From contig JAEWYQ010000084.1 of assembly GCA_023395555.1 (NCBI GenBank), positions 1-64,000 of the forward strand: a DNA stretch of 64,000 bases, in the 5' to 3' direction. This DNA comes from Bacillota bacterium (GTDB lineage Bacteria > Bacillota > Clostridia > Lachnospirales > Lachnospiraceae). Position 1 is the first letter of the stretch; each line of letters begins with the position of its first letter. A program made the position numbers and the translations under genes. This document shows positions 1-9,650 of this stretch, one piece after another. The notes below the pieces were generated by a model. It was not told where the DNA came from, did no database searches, and was given only the letters and a program-made list of their open reading frames with translations.

Positions 1-713
1 CCGGACTGATTTACTGCAAGGACTGCGGAAAGGCGATGGTGCTCAGCCGGGCTCACACCATGGACACGGTCAAAAACAACTTCCAATGCGCCACCTACAG
101 GAAAAGAGGCAAGGAAACCTGTTCCGGACATTACATCAGAGAATCCCAGCTCGCCGCCATCCTTTTGGACGATCTCCGCAGGGTGACCCACTTCGCAAGG
201 CAGAATGAACTGCTCTTCGCCAAGCACATAACCCAAAAGAACGGCGCTGAAATCCGACGTGAGATTGCCCGTGTGGAGCGCGAACTGGAATCCTTGAAAC
301 GGAGAGACACCGAGTTGAGCGCATTATTCAAAAGGCTGTATGAAGACAATGTCCTTGGCAAAATCCCGAACGAGGTCTTCCGAAGGCTCAGTGACGACTA
401 CCTTAACGAGCAAAAAGAAATCCAGACCGCCATCCCGGAAAGAGAAAGTGATCTGGAAAAGCTGAGGGCATCGGTGGCCAATGTCGGCGCTTTCATTGAA
501 AAGGCGAGGCAGTACACGGAGATCAATGAGCTCACCGCGGAAATCCTGAACCTCTTTATTGAGCGGGTGGAGGTCGGCGAACGTGACGAGAAATGGTCAC
601 ACACCGCCCCGCAGGAAATCAACATTTACTATCGGGACATCGGTTTGATGGACACTGTTACTGAAAAGTCCGAGGAACTCGAAGCGCCGAGTGACCCGTC
701 AGAAGTCGCATAA
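1..713 (+). CDS. Large serine recombinase, C-terminal part (5' end outside window)
   Basis: The reading frame is open from the first bases of the window (codons from base 3 read GLIYCKDCGKAM), so the first internal ATG at 36 is not the true start. The visible part has the recombinase zinc beta-ribbon (CKDCGKAM, then a second Cys pair around FQCATY and ETCSGHY). A long coiled-coil region follows (about residues 75-170 of the part seen) with the acidic and basic heptads typical of large serine integrases and transposon resolvases. The catalytic serine domain would lie upstream, outside the window. These proteins cut and rejoin att sites by a serine-DNA intermediate. In mobile elements the gene usually lies at one end, so the element probably extends to the left. 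The family call is strong; integrase versus transposon resolvase is open. Confidence 0.88.
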   Translation, partial: GLIYCKDCGKAMVLSRAHTMDTVKNNFQCATYRKRGKETCSGHYIRESQLAAILLDDLRRVTHFARQNELLFAKHITQKNGAEIRREIARVERELESLKRRDTELSALFKRLYEDNVLGKIPNEVFRRLSDDYLNEQKEIQTAIPERESDLEKLRASVANVGAFIEKARQYTEINELTAEILNLFIERVEVGERDEKWSHTAPQEINIYYRDIGLMDTVTEKSEELEAPSDPSEVA

Positions 714-721
714 AGCGGCAA

Positions 722-749
722 CGGCAGGCAGCGAAACCACTGCCTGCCG
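722..749. other. Perfect 10-bp hairpin after the recombinase
   Basis: CGGCAGGCAG and its exact complement are separated by 8 bases, 9 bases after the recombinase stop. There is no T-run on the plus side, so it is a weak terminator candidate. It may instead be structure near the element boundary. Confidence 0.5.
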
Positions 750-770
750 AACCATACCGCCCCACTTCAC

Positions 771-807
771 CACGGTTTAGAAAAATGTCCTTATCACACC
801 GTGGGGA
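771..807. repeat. Imperfect inverted repeat, possible element boundary
   Basis: CCACGGT and ACCGTGG flank about 20 AT-rich bases between the recombinase and the next gene. An attachment site is expected within roughly this stretch if the recombinase belongs to an element ending here. Only one side is visible, so no att core can be defined. Confidence 0.25.
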
Positions 808-902
808 AAGGAGAGTTATGTCTTTTCTTAATTGAAAAAGTATGGTATGATAGCGGCAAATTTAAACATAATCATATGAAAAAACCTGAGGGGGTGTGCC
901 GG

Positions 903-1688
903 ATGAAATTTGCCACTTACAATGTTTGGTATCCAAATATTGAATTGAGAACCGAGCAGTTAATTAATGAAATAAACAGAACAGACGCAGACATTATCGG
1001 ATTGCAGGAGGTGACTCCCCTATTTTACCAGTCCCTTATTTCAAGCGCCTCCTATCCCTATCATACCTATCTTTCTTACGGCGATGATGACGGGTATGGG
1101 CTGGCTCTGCTGTGTAGATATCCTTTCCTTGAACAGTTTTCACTATTTACAAGCAATGAATATGACAACAGCATCGCGCAAAATATTGTTTTTGAAAAGG
1201 ACGGAATGCGGTTTTCCGTCACCAATGTTCATCTGCCATGGGATTCTGCATTAGCAAAAGAAAAACAAATTGTGGCTGTTGATAAGTATATTCATGGCCA
1301 AAAGGATACGGCTAACTTCTTTATTTTGTTAGGAGACTTTAATTGTACCTTAGCTTCAAGCGTTCATCATTATCTTTTGGGCGATCAGAGCTTGCTCGGG
1401 TGTGAAGCCAAGCCCTATTGGAATGACCTGGCAACGGTACATTCCACATTAAATGGGTATTCTATCGTGCCGACGCTCGACTTTGTTAGTAATCCGAGAT
1501 GGCAGGGAAAGAATACGAACTACATACCGGATACCTGCGATAGAATCTACATCATGGAAAGTTTCAACTGGGATTACGAATTTAAGCTGTGTGATGTAAA
1601 AGTGTTTGGGCAGGAGGTTTCACCTGTCACTGGATATGCTCCCAGCGATCACTACGGTTTGTTGGCGGAGGTTCAGTTTACTATTTAA
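903..1688 (+). CDS. Endonuclease/exonuclease/phosphatase family protein
   Basis: This is a single-domain EEP-fold hydrolase of about 262 residues. The fold motifs are in order: MKFATYNVWY at the start, the metal-binding GLQEV glutamate, the LLGDFNC motif and the C-terminal SDHYGLLAEV motif with the catalytic His. The frame is open further up to an ATG at 801, but ATG 903 begins right at the first beta strand and has a GAGGGGG ribosome site 8 bases upstream. The protein has no signal peptide, so it acts in the cytoplasm. Family members cleave phosphodiester or phosphomonoester bonds in nucleic acids, lipids or small molecules; the substrate cannot be told. Its A+T content seems higher than that of the genes to the right, and it lies next to the recombinase. 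It may therefore be cargo of, or flank, the element. Confidence 0.85.
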   Translation: MKFATYNVWYPNIELRTEQLINEINRTDADIIGLQEVTPLFYQSLISSASYPYHTYLSYGDDDGYGLALLCRYPFLEQFSLFTSNEYDNSIAQNIVFEKDGMRFSVTNVHLPWDSALAKEKQIVAVDKYIHGQKDTANFFILLGDFNCTLASSVHHYLLGDQSLLGCEAKPYWNDLATVHSTLNGYSIVPTLDFVSNPRWQGKNTNYIPDTCDRIYIMESFNWDYEFKLCDVKVFGQEVSPVTGYAPSDHYGLLAEVQFTI

Positions 1689-1775
1689 TGAAAAAACATT
1701 TCTGATAAAGAAAGAGCACTCTTATCTGAAGATATTTGAGCAGATAAAGAAATCTTCTTCACTGTCATCATAAAA

Positions 1776-1804
1776 AAGTCTTGAAATCAATCGTTTCAAG
1801 ACTT
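1776..1804 (-). terminator. Rho-independent terminator of the sugar isomerase gene
   Basis: An 11-bp perfect stem (AAGTCTTGAAA / TTTCAAGACTT, loop 7) is followed on the minus strand by six T. The stem overlaps the last codons of the gene ending at 1796. It could also stop plus-strand transcripts from the gene ending at 1688. Confidence 0.85.
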
Positions 1805-2581
1805 CCTTCTTTTTATCCACTCCGCAGATTCCTTTAATCCTGCCACATTCTTTGTCTCAAGCACCACACGGCAATTCTGTTTATCCGCAAGCTCAACATA
1901 CCCCGGCAAATCCAACTCTCCTGTACCAAGAGGCAGATGATTTCTCATACCCTTTGCATCGTGCATATGCATATGACAAAGCCTGTCCTTATTCTCCATA
2001 ATAATTTCTTCGTCACCACCGCCGATTGCCGCGTTATGTCCAATATCAAAGGTCAGTGCAAACACCTTGCTTTCAAGTAAAAGAGCAAGACTGCTTTTCG
2101 CAAATTCCTCACGGTAGCCGTCCGAATTTTCAACGCATATCCTGATATCCGCTTCTCCGATTGCTTTTTCACACCGGTCTCTGAAAGCCGTGAGTTTTGC
2201 AAGGTAGGTTTCTCTATATTCATTAAACAGATAAACCCTCTCCTCCGGCAGCGTGAAATATACCCCCATTGATAAATGCATATTCAGGACCGGAACATGG
2301 AGCCGTTTTGCCGCCTCTATCGTATGTATAACCGTATCTGTATAGGCTTGTGCTACTCTCTCATTGAAATCGCAGGGGCTCAGTTTTTCATCCAGATGGA
2401 TGGTGTAATAAATCCCATACCGTTGGGCGATTTCCATAAATATATCCGCTTCCATCCTGTCTGCCTGATACTCCGGCAGATTCATATTCAGCTCTATAAA
2501 CTGCAAACCCAGCTCTTTACAAAGCTGTGCACAGGCTTCAAGGCTTTTCAGCTCGATCAATGTCGGCATACCGAATTCCAT
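1796..2581 (-). CDS. Sugar phosphate isomerase/epimerase (xylose isomerase-like TIM barrel)
   Basis: The 261-residue protein has the AP-endonuclease-2/xylose-isomerase-like TIM-barrel pattern. It shows FIELNMNLPEY near the N terminus, the metal-ligand Glu in ICVENSDGY, the FDIGHNAAIG Asp/His pair, HMHMHDAKG with the His-x-Asp ligands, and a final VLETKN glutamate. Members bind a divalent metal and isomerise or epimerise sugars or inositols in the cytoplasm; the substrate is not readable. The start at 2581 has an AGGA ribosome site about 10 bases away. The YjbR-like gene lies 23 bases upstream and may be cotranscribed. The terminator overlapping the 3' end closes the unit. Confidence 0.82.
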   Translation of the reverse strand: MEFGMPTLIELKSLEACAQLCKELGLQFIELNMNLPEYQADRMEADIFMEIAQRYGIYYTIHLDEKLSPCDFNERVAQAYTDTVIHTIEAAKRLHVPVLNMHLSMGVYFTLPEERVYLFNEYRETYLAKLTAFRDRCEKAIGEADIRICVENSDGYREEFAKSSLALLLESKVFALTFDIGHNAAIGGGDEEIIMENKDRLCHMHMHDAKGMRNHLPLGTGELDLPGYVELADKQNCRVVLETKNVAGLKESAEWIKRRKS

Positions 2582-2603
2582 ATTGTATTATTCCTCACTA
2601 CCG

Positions 2604-2984
2604 CTAACGGATTTCTTTCTGAATGTATTTGGGGAGCTTGGCGACTACGACTTCATATGCATGATCCATCATTTCTAAAAGCTCCTCATCCGGCACGGTT
2701 CCATCGAGGTTCACCGTGTTAAAATAAGGCTGCTGGATGGGAGGACAATGCCAGCCCCGCGCTACGGCTCCGGGATAAACACTGCGATAAAATTCCGCTG
2801 TTTCCAGCGAACAGTTCAGCGTAACCTTTGGCTCACCGTGCAGCATAAAAGGCTGGGCAAAAATCCTGCCTTTTTCCTGGGACGGAGCTTTCACCTTAAT
2901 AACCGGATACATCGGGTCAAAGGGGTAATCCAGATATGCGCCAGGTTTGCTCAGACAATATTCTATAATTTCCTGATGCGTCAT
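2604..2984 (-). CDS. YjbR/MmcQ family protein
   Basis: A small protein of about 126 residues of the YjbR/MmcQ family, whose fold is DNA-binding-like (CyaY-like). Features are the N-terminal EIIEYCLSKPGAYLDYPF, the central MLHGEPKVTLNC and the C-terminal PYFNTVNLDGTVPDEELLEMMDHAYEVV. The frame extends to 3002, but ATG 2984 is preceded by GGAGG at 6 bases and begins the conserved MTHQEIIEY. Members are usually annotated as DNA-binding from structural resemblance, and a biological role is not established. It probably forms a two-gene unit with the sugar isomerase. Confidence 0.8.
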   Translation of the reverse strand: MTHQEIIEYCLSKPGAYLDYPFDPMYPVIKVKAPSQEKGRIFAQPFMLHGEPKVTLNCSLETAEFYRSVYPGAVARGWHCPPIQQPYFNTVNLDGTVPDEELLEMMDHAYEVVVAKLPKYIQKEIR

Positions 2985-3084
2985 TATTATCCTCCGCAGC
3001 AAGCCCCATTATATCATCAATTCCGCGGCCCGCTGTTTCCTCATAGTCATATAAGCTGCCATGCTTTCGTTCCTATCATATGTA

Positions 3085-3567
3085 TTATAAGTCTGCCAGA
3101 ATAAACTCACCACAAGCAACAACAGAGTCGATCTGTTCCATTGTACAGCATACCATTCCCTGCACATCCGCAACCAGCTCCACCTGCTCTGCCACCTCTT
3201 CCTCCAGAAGGTGTACGGTTTCATTAATACCTTGGGAATGCTTACCTATCTGATTTAGAGTACTCAAAAGCTCCTGAAGCGTCTCTGCTGCCGGCTTCCT
3301 CTCTCCTGCTTCCTCCAAAATCATCTCTTCTTCCAAAAGAGCGGTCGAATAACATCCCTGCAGCTGTCCGATCAGCTTAATCCCCGCCTCGCACAGACCC
3401 AGTATCTTATCCGAGAGATTAATGGTCTCATAGGCGTTTTTCTCCAGTTCCGACTGGGAAGACTCCCATTGTTCCATCCTGTCCGTCATATAGAACAGGC
3501 TCTCCTGTGCCTTCGCCAGATATTTCAACCTTTCACTTTCCAGCTCCTTCATTTGTAGCCCCCGCAT
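3085..3567 (-). CDS. Coiled-coil protein of unknown function
   Basis: This is a 160-residue acidic protein (about 155 from the alternative ATG at 3552, which has GGGGG about 7 bases upstream and is the better start). It is almost entirely helical with heptad-like Leu/Glu spacing, and has a repeated ELL/TLNQIGKHSQGINE pattern that recalls chemotaxis-receptor signalling helices. It has no membrane segment or signal peptide, and two adjacent cysteines (MVCCTM) near the C terminus. It lies 25 bases downstream of radA, so cotranscription is likely. I do not recognise a named family. A structural or signalling partner role is only a guess. Confidence 0.6.
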   Translation of the reverse strand: MRGLQMKELESERLKYLAKAQESLFYMTDRMEQWESSQSELEKNAYETINLSDKILGLCEAGIKLIGQLQGCYSTALLEEEMILEEAGERKPAAETLQELLSTLNQIGKHSQGINETVHLLEEEVAEQVELVADVQGMVCCTMEQIDSVVACGEFILADL

Positions 3568-3592
3568 TCTTCGTAGAGTAAAATCCCCTATC

Positions 3593-4954
3593 TCAAACGT
3601 TGCTGAGTATTCCCATTACTTCACTGATATTCCGGACTCCAATCAATTTTATACCGTTATTCTTAATGTGTTCCTTGTTTGCCTGGGGCAGGATGCACCG
3701 TTCAAAGCCCATCTTGGCAGCTTCCGCGGCCCGCTGCTCCGCCATATTCACCGCTCTGATCTCACCGGTCAGGCCAACCTCCCCGAATACTACGGTTTTA
3801 TTATCCAGCGCGGCATTCTTATAGCTGGAGAGGAGCGCCGTTACCACCGCCAGATCCAGAGCCGGCTCCGTGATTCTCATTCCGCCCGCCACATTGACAT
3901 AGGCGTCGCAATCGGATAATTGTATCCCTGCCCGTTTTTCCAGCACTGCCATCAACAGATTGACCCGGTTATAATCCGTACCGGCGGCGGTTCTTCTGGG
4001 CATGTTAAAATTCGTCCTGCAAACCAGAGCCTGCACCTCGACCAAAATCGGCCTGGTACCCTCCATGGAAGCTGCCACCACCGAACCCGCTTCTCCCTCC
4101 GGTCTTCCTTTCAACATGAATTCCGAGGGATTCTTCACCTCTGCAAGCCCCGAGCCTCGCATTTCAAAGACTCCTATCTCGTTGGTGGAGCCGAAGCGGT
4201 TCTTGACCGCTCTCAATACCCGGTAGGAAGCATAATTATCCCCTTCAAAATACAGTACGGTGTCCACCATATGTTCCAGTACTCTGGGACCGGCTACCAC
4301 ACCCTCTTTTGTCACATGTCCTATGATAAAAATAGTAATTCCGGAACCCTTCGCAATCCTCATCAAGGCAGCCGTCGCTTCTCTCACCTGGCTGACGCTT
4401 CCCGGTGCGGCGGCTACCTCTTCTTTGAATACAGTCTGAATGGAATCAATGACCACAATGTCCGGGGTGTGCTTCTGAATCACCTCATCTATCATATCCA
4501 GGTCCGTCTCACATAAAAGGAGAAGCTCGCCGCCAAACACGCCGAGCCTCTCTGCCCTCATTTTAATTTGGCTTAGGGATTCCTCCCCTGAGATATATAA
4601 AATCTTCTTATTCTGCATTGCAACTTCGCGGCACATCTGAAGCAGCAGGGTGGACTTTCCGATACCCGGATCACCACCCACCAAAACTAAACTGCCCCGG
4701 ACAATTCCTCCGCCCAGAACCCGGTCCAGCTCTTCGATTCCGGAGCACAGCCTCAGCTGCTCCTCCGCTTTCACTTGAGAGATCAGTACCGGCTCCTGAT
4801 AGTTCCGGATGCCGCCGGCTGCTCTTCCTGGCTTCTTGATCACCGGTTCGTCCACAAAGGTATCCCAGCCCTTGCAGGCCGGACACTGCCCTGACCATTT
4901 TGCCGATTCAAAGCCACATTCTTTACAGAAAAACACGGTTTTCGTCTTAGCCAT
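3593..4954 (-). CDS. radA: DNA repair protein RadA/Sms
   Basis: Full-length (453 residues) RadA. The order is an N-terminal C4 zinc finger (CKECGFESAKWSGQCPAC), a RecA-like ATPase with Walker A GGDPGIGKST near residue 94 and Walker B IVVIDSIQT, the RadA signature KNRFGSTNEIGVFEM, and a C-terminal Lon-protease-like domain (VNVAGGMRITEPALDLAV). RadA helps process recombination intermediates and branch migration in the cytoplasm. The start follows the preceding stop by one base, and the ribosome site is weak (AAGGTGG about 12 bases away), so translation is probably coupled to the upstream gene. Confidence 0.97.
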   Translation of the reverse strand: MAKTKTVFFCKECGFESAKWSGQCPACKGWDTFVDEPVIKKPGRAAGGIRNYQEPVLISQVKAEEQLRLCSGIEELDRVLGGGIVRGSLVLVGGDPGIGKSTLLLQMCREVAMQNKKILYISGEESLSQIKMRAERLGVFGGELLLLCETDLDMIDEVIQKHTPDIVVIDSIQTVFKEEVAAAPGSVSQVREATAALMRIAKGSGITIFIIGHVTKEGVVAGPRVLEHMVDTVLYFEGDNYASYRVLRAVKNRFGSTNEIGVFEMRGSGLAEVKNPSEFMLKGRPEGEAGSVVAASMEGTRPILVEVQALVCRTNFNMPRRTAAGTDYNRVNLLMAVLEKRAGIQLSDCDAYVNVAGGMRITEPALDLAVVTALLSSYKNAALDNKTVVFGEVGLTGEIRAVNMAEQRAAEAAKMGFERCILPQANKEHIKNNGIKLIGVRNISEVMGILSNV

Positions 4955-4955
4955 T

Positions 4956-5369
4956 CTACAGTTTAACCACCTTTACGAAGTCCTTCTCGTCTTCGTTCAA
5001 CTCCAGGCTTAATACCAGCTTTCCGCCCAGGTTCGTCTTCATCTTGCCAAGATTGGTATCATTCCTGTAAATCTCATATTCCTTCTCTGCTTCCAGCTCC
5101 AGCGTGATCTGGGCTGTGTCCTTACCGGATACTTCAAAGCTGATCTGGTCTTCTTTTGCATCAAGGTGAAATACGGCAGTACCGGGTACGGATTCGTAGA
5201 CAAACATCCCATTCTTCTCGAGCTTGGTTATCTCATAGAAAGTTTTTACCTTGTAGATATCCCCCTGATGCTCGAAATCGGAAGCCTTTGATTTGACACT
5301 CAATGTGTAATTACCAAAGCTGATTGTCCCATCGCTTTCCTTGCGTATTAACTCTTCAACAACTGCCAT
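4956..5369 (-). CDS. Small beta-rich protein, endosialidase-like annotation family
   Basis: A 137-residue protein with no signal peptide, predicted to be mostly beta strands. It has a repeated pattern of aromatic and charged strands (GTISFGNYTLSVKSKA, IYKVKTFYEITKLEKNG, KEYEIYRNDTNLGKMKTN). From memory, Clostridial homologues next to radA or clpC are often labelled endosialidase. I see no catalytic motif that would support that activity. AGGAGGG lies 7 bases before the ATG. It sits between clpC and radA and ends one base before radA starts. Transcription may begin upstream of it, since the 120-base gap to clpC is AT-rich. Confidence 0.6.
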   Translation of the reverse strand: MAVVEELIRKESDGTISFGNYTLSVKSKASDFEHQGDIYKVKTFYEITKLEKNGMFVYESVPGTAVFHLDAKEDQISFEVSGKDTAQITLELEAEKEYEIYRNDTNLGKMKTNLGGKLVLSLELNEDEKDFVKVVKL

Positions 5370-5490
5370 TACATGACCCTCCTAATTGTATTGAAAACTT
5401 GTATTAAAACCTGTTAATAAATTGTTACTCCATTATATATGATATTTCGTCTGAATTCTACCTTGGAATTATTAAATTTTAAAAATAAAC

Positions 5491-7941
5491 TTACTTCGCC
5501 TGCAACACTATTTCATTGTCCAGGAAATCCACATGAACCGTGTCCCCTTCTTTGATGGATCCCGCCAGAATTCCTTCCGCCAGCTTATCTTCAATGTTGG
5601 TCTGGATCGCGCGTCTCAGCGGTCTGGCCCCATACTTGGGATCAAAACCAACCTCGGCCAGATGCTCAATTGCCGTTTCTCCGGTTTCCAGGGTGATGCT
5701 CATCTGAGCCTTGCTGCGCTTTGCAATGGTAGCAATCATGATGCCCACGATCTGCTTAATGTTTTCCTTGGTCAGAGAATGGAATACAATGATTTCATCG
5801 ATACGGTTGATGAATTCCGGCTTGAAAATTCTCTTCACCTCTTCCATTACCCCATCCTTCATCCGCTTGTAGTCCTCTTTCTCATCTACTACCGCGGCAA
5901 AGCCCAGACGCTTCGGCTCCACAATATTCTGGGCTCCTGCATTGGAGGTCATAATAATAATGGTATTCTTAAAGCTTACCCTTCTGCCCTGGGAGTCGGT
6001 GATATGCCCGTCATCCAATACCTGAAGCAGGATATTGAATACATCGGGATGAGCCTTCTCCACCTCGTCAAATAATATGACGGAGTAGGGATTCTGTCTT
6101 ACTTTCTCGCTCAGCTGCCCGCCTTCGTCATAACCCACATATCCCGGAGGAGATCCGATGAGCTTGCTGATACTGTGCTTCTCCATATATTCGGACATAT
6201 CAACACGGATAATGGAATTCTCACTGCCGAACATCGCCTCCGCCAGAGCCTTGGACAGCTCTGTCTTACCCACACCTGTGGGCCCCAGGAACAGGAATGA
6301 TCCTGTGGGGCGGTTGGGATCCTTCAAGCCTACCCGCCCGCGGCGGATGGCCTTTGCCACTGCTGTCACTGCTTCTTCCTGTCCTACCACCCTGTTGTGA
6401 AGAATGCTTTCCAGATTCTGAAGACGCTCCGTCTCCTCCTCCGCCAGCTTCTTCACCGGTATCTTCGTCCAGCTCGCCACAATTTCAGCAATCTCATTAT
6501 CTCCCACTACCAGCTGCTTCTCCTGCCGCTGCTTATCGTCCAGAACCTTCTGCTTCTCCAGCTGTTCTAAAACGCTTTCCTGCTGCTTCTTAATCTCTCC
6601 GGCCTTCTCATAAGCTTCTTCCTTGATGGCTTTCTCTTTCTCGCTTTCCAGGCGCTTGATCTCCTGCTCCAGATCCTTCAATGCCGGGGAAGAGGTATAG
6701 GTGCTGAGGCGAACCTTGGAAGCGGCCTCATCCATCAGGTCAATTGCCTTATCCGGCAGATACCTGTCATTGATGTAACGGCTGGAAAGCTTTACTGCCG
6801 CTTCCAGAGCCGCATCTGTAATGCGCACCTGATGATGGGCTTCGTATTTATCACGCAGACCGAATAGGATTTGAATCGCTTCCTCTTCCGAGGGCTCCTC
6901 CACCACTACCGGCTGGAATCTGCGTTCCAGAGCGGCATCCTTTTCGATATATTTGCGATATTCTTCTCTGGTGGTTGCTCCGATGATCTGAAGCTCACCC
7001 CTGGCCAGGGAAGGCTTCAGGATATTAGAGGCATCAATGGCCCCTTCCGCTCCTCCGGCCCCGATGATGGTATGAATCTCATCAATGAACAGCAGTACAT
7101 TGCCGTCATTGATTACCTCACTGATTACCTTCTTAATTCTTTCCTCGAATTCACCCCGGTATTTGGAGCCGGCCACCATGCCGGACAGATCCAGCGTGAC
7201 CACCCGCTTTTCCTTAATGGTATCCGGGATATTGCCTTCTACAATTTTTAACGCAAGTCCTTCCGCGATTGCTGTCTTACCCACTCCCGGCTCTCCTACG
7301 AGACAGGGATTGTTCTTCGTCCGGCGGCTGAGAATCTGAACTACTCTCTGAATCTCATTCTCCCGTCCGATGACCGGGTCCAGCTTGCCCTCTCTTGCAT
7401 ACTCTGTCAGATCCCTGCTGTACTGGTCCAGGGTAGGCGTCGCACTTGCCCTTCCCTTAGCCTTGGCGCCCTTCCCGGCCGAATATTCATTCTTAGCTAT
7501 GCTGATATCCACTCCTGACGCGGTAAGAATGTCAATGTATACCTTCTGCACATTGACCCCAAGAGTGTTCAGCAGGCGGACTGCGATGCAATCCGATTCC
7601 TTGATCAAAGCAATGAGAATATGCTCGGTTCCCACCAGGGGAGCCTTGAATTTAGCTGCTTCCTTATAGCTTTGATCCAGGATGCGCTTGGATCTGGGAG
7701 TAAAAGTGCCCCCATCCATCATTTCCACACCGTTATTGGGCGCGATCAGCTGGTTTACCAGCTCCAAAATCTTATCGACGGAGACGCCGTTTTCCTCCAG
7801 CACTCTTGACGCGATGCCCGGCACCTCCATGAGGCCGATGAGCAGATGCTCCGTCCCAATATAGTTATGAGACAGCCGGTAGGCAACCTCACGGGCCATA
7901 TTTATTGCACTTTTTGCATTTTCAGTAAATTTGTCATACAT
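5491..7941 (-). CDS. clpC: ClpC ATP-dependent unfoldase/protease subunit
   Basis: Full-length ClpC (816 residues). It has two N-terminal Clp repeats (about 1-145), a first AAA+ domain with Walker [14 protein letters not shown], a middle domain with the UVR-like coiled segment (about 410-470, [19 protein letters not shown]), and a second AAA+ domain with [14 protein letters not shown] and the D2-small C-terminal region. ClpC hexamers unfold substrates and feed them to ClpP. In Gram-positive bacteria phosphoarginine tags made by McsB can mark the substrates. It is the last gene of the mcsA-mcsB-clpC run, 75 bases after mcsB, with GGAGG 9 bases before the ATG. Confidence 0.97.
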   Translation of the reverse strand: MYDKFTENAKSAINMAREVAYRLSHNYIGTEHLLIGLMEVPGIASRVLEENGVSVDKILELVNQLIAPNNGVEMMDGGTFTPRSKRILDQSYKEAAKFKAPLVGTEHILIALIKESDCIAVRLLNTLGVNVQKVYIDILTASGVDISIAKNEYSAGKGAKAKGRASATPTLDQYSRDLTEYAREGKLDPVIGRENEIQRVVQILSRRTKNNPCLVGEPGVGKTAIAEGLALKIVEGNIPDTIKEKRVVTLDLSGMVAGSKYRGEFEERIKKVISEVINDGNVLLFIDEIHTIIGAGGAEGAIDASNILKPSLARGELQIIGATTREEYRKYIEKDAALERRFQPVVVEEPSEEEAIQILFGLRDKYEAHHQVRITDAALEAAVKLSSRYINDRYLPDKAIDLMDEAASKVRLSTYTSSPALKDLEQEIKRLESEKEKAIKEEAYEKAGEIKKQQESVLEQLEKQKVLDDKQRQEKQLVVGDNEIAEIVASWTKIPVKKLAEEETERLQNLESILHNRVVGQEEAVTAVAKAIRRGRVGLKDPNRPTGSFLFLGPTGVGKTELSKALAEAMFGSENSIIRVDMSEYMEKHSISKLIGSPPGYVGYDEGGQLSEKVRQNPYSVILFDEVEKAHPDVFNILLQVLDDGHITDSQGRRVSFKNTIIIMTSNAGAQNIVEPKRLGFAAVVDEKEDYKRMKDGVMEEVKRIFKPEFINRIDEIIVFHSLTKENIKQIVGIMIATIAKRSKAQMSITLETGETAIEHLAEVGFDPKYGARPLRRAIQTNIEDKLAEGILAGSIKEGDTVHVDFLDNEIVLQAK

Positions 7942-8016
7942 ATTTTGTATCCTCCATTCTTCCTTCCAGGGTACTCTTTTGCGGGAACAAGAAGCATACT
8001 CCCGTCACTCCCTCCT

Positions 8017-9054
8017 CTAAGACACTACGGAGGGCAGCTCTCTCTTAATATATTCGGCTCTGGCCTGGTCTCTGGTCAGGCTTCCCACATTCTTGCCCAG
8101 GGTCCACTGAAGACTTCCCGGCTGCACACCCATCATCAGCTTATGCACATTAAAGGCCCTGTCAAATTTGATCAGGCCGCAGTCCGCGCCAAACTTGACC
8201 TGGGACAGCAGGGCCATGGCATCATCCGAAGACATCTGCCTTGCATACTTCAGCACACCGTAAGAGCGAAATACCTGATCCTCAATCTCATCTGTATTCA
8301 CAGAAAGCATGTATTCCCTGCGCTTTCTCTCCTGCTTCACCACCTGCTGCACAATCCGCTTCAGGTTTTCAATAATCTCACTTTCCGAAACGCCCATGGT
8401 CTTCTGGTTGGAGATCTGGTAAATGCTCCCCAGACTCTTGGTGCCCTCTCCGTAAATCCCCCGGATGGTTACACCATACTTCCCCAGCTCTTCCATCAGC
8501 TTCTGTATCATTCTCGCCGCCGTGAGGGCCGGAAGAAATACCATACAGGAGGCTCTCATCCCGGTTCCCGCATTGGTGGGGCAGACAGTGAGATAACCGT
8601 ATTTCTCATCATAGGCAAAATGTAATTTCTCATAGGCAATATCGTCAATCCGATCTGCCTCTTCGTATGCCTGCTCTATATCGATTCCGCCGACGATAGC
8701 CTGAATCCGGACATGATCCTCTTCATTAATCATAATGCTGACCGTCTCATCATCCGACAAAATCAATCCGGTTGTCTGCTGTTTCTCTGCCAGCAGGGGG
8801 CTCACAATATGACGCTCCACCATGGCAATCTTATCAATCTCACTTAAGGAACTGATATTACAGGAATAATATCTTCGGTTATCCGCCTCGGAAAGGGAGC
8901 CTGCAATCTGCTTCACTTCATTTACCAGGGCTGAGGCCTGTTCTTCATTGATCTTTGGGGAAAAGGGATAGGTTCTGAGATTTCTTGCAAGTCTTACACG
9001 GCTGGAAATAACCACATCACTATCCAGAGGAATCTGTTCATACCATTTAAGCAT
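8017..9054 (-). CDS. mcsB: McsB protein-arginine kinase
   Basis: A 345-residue phosphagen-kinase-like protein. SSRVRLARNL near the N terminus, NEEDHVRIQ in the middle, GTGMRASCMVFLPAL and EGTKSLGSIYQISNQ match the ATP:guanido phosphotransferase fold as used by McsB. McsB phosphorylates arginine residues in proteins and so tags them for ClpCP. The start codon overlaps the end of mcsA by 8 bases, and its ribosome site (GGAGG) lies inside mcsA, so translation is coupled. Confidence 0.95.
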   Translation of the reverse strand: MLKWYEQIPLDSDVVISSRVRLARNLRTYPFSPKINEEQASALVNEVKQIAGSLSEADNRRYYSCNISSLSEIDKIAMVERHIVSPLLAEKQQTTGLILSDDETVSIMINEEDHVRIQAIVGGIDIEQAYEEADRIDDIAYEKLHFAYDEKYGYLTVCPTNAGTGMRASCMVFLPALTAARMIQKLMEELGKYGVTIRGIYGEGTKSLGSIYQISNQKTMGVSESEIIENLKRIVQQVVKQERKRREYMLSVNTDEIEDQVFRSYGVLKYARQMSSDDAMALLSQVKFGADCGLIKFDRAFNVHKLMMGVQPGSLQWTLGKNVGSLTRDQARAEYIKRELPSVVS

Positions 9055-9598
9055 TGCTTTCTTCCTCCTCCCGCTTCATCTGCTTGATCAAGTCCCTGAG
9101 TCTCGCAGCCTCCTCAAATTCCTCCTTCTCGATTGCTTCCTGAAGTCTCAGGGAAAGCATCTCCGCCTCGGAGATATCCGCAGCGGTCCATTCAGAGACT
9201 GCCGTGGCAAAGCCCTTGGGCCTCTTGCCGGTATGAAGCTCCGCCCCCTGAACACTTTTGAAGGTCTTCCCCAGCTGGCTCTGGAAGCTTCCATAGCACT
9301 GGGCGCAGCCAAAACGTCCCTTCTGAATAAATTCCTCATAGGTAGTGCCGCAGGCATTGCAGGTCAGTGCCGGCGCTGATGTTCCGCTTTTTTTCTTGTC
9401 GGCGGCGGTATAATTATGAAGCAGGGTGGATAACAGATCCCCCAGGGTAAGTTCGCTGTTCATCAGAGGTTTTTCCATTTGAAAGGATGTGTAGTCCGTT
9501 GCACATTCCTCGCAAAGATGCTGTTCCTTCTTCACGCCGTTGATAATCTCGGTATACAGTATCTTGGCATCTCTTTTCTGGCATCTGTCACATATCAT
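9047..9598 (-). CDS. mcsA: McsA, zinc-binding activator of McsB
   Basis: A 183-residue protein with CxxC pairs in two zinc modules (CDRCQK with CEECA; CNACG with CAQCYG) and a C-terminal UVR motif (ALRLQEAIEKEEFEEAARLRDLI-type). McsA activates McsB and helps recruit it to ClpC. GGAGGG lies 8 bases before the ATG. It is the first structural gene after the GntR regulator (81 bases), with a hairpin in between. Confidence 0.93.
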   Translation of the reverse strand: MICDRCQKRDAKILYTEIINGVKKEQHLCEECATDYTSFQMEKPLMNSELTLGDLLSTLLHNYTAADKKKSGTSAPALTCNACGTTYEEFIQKGRFGCAQCYGSFQSQLGKTFKSVQGAELHTGKRPKGFATAVSEWTAADISEAEMLSLRLQEAIEKEEFEEAARLRDLIKQMKREEEESNA

Positions 9599-9650
9599 CT
9601 TTTAATCCCTCCATTCTGCCGTTATTTTATGAACTTGCGGTGTGAAACTT

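Noticed and set aside
5369..5491. Frameshift or pseudogene near the clpC end
   Set aside because: All the domain motifs of clpC are intact to a normal stop, and the gap is ordinary spacer.
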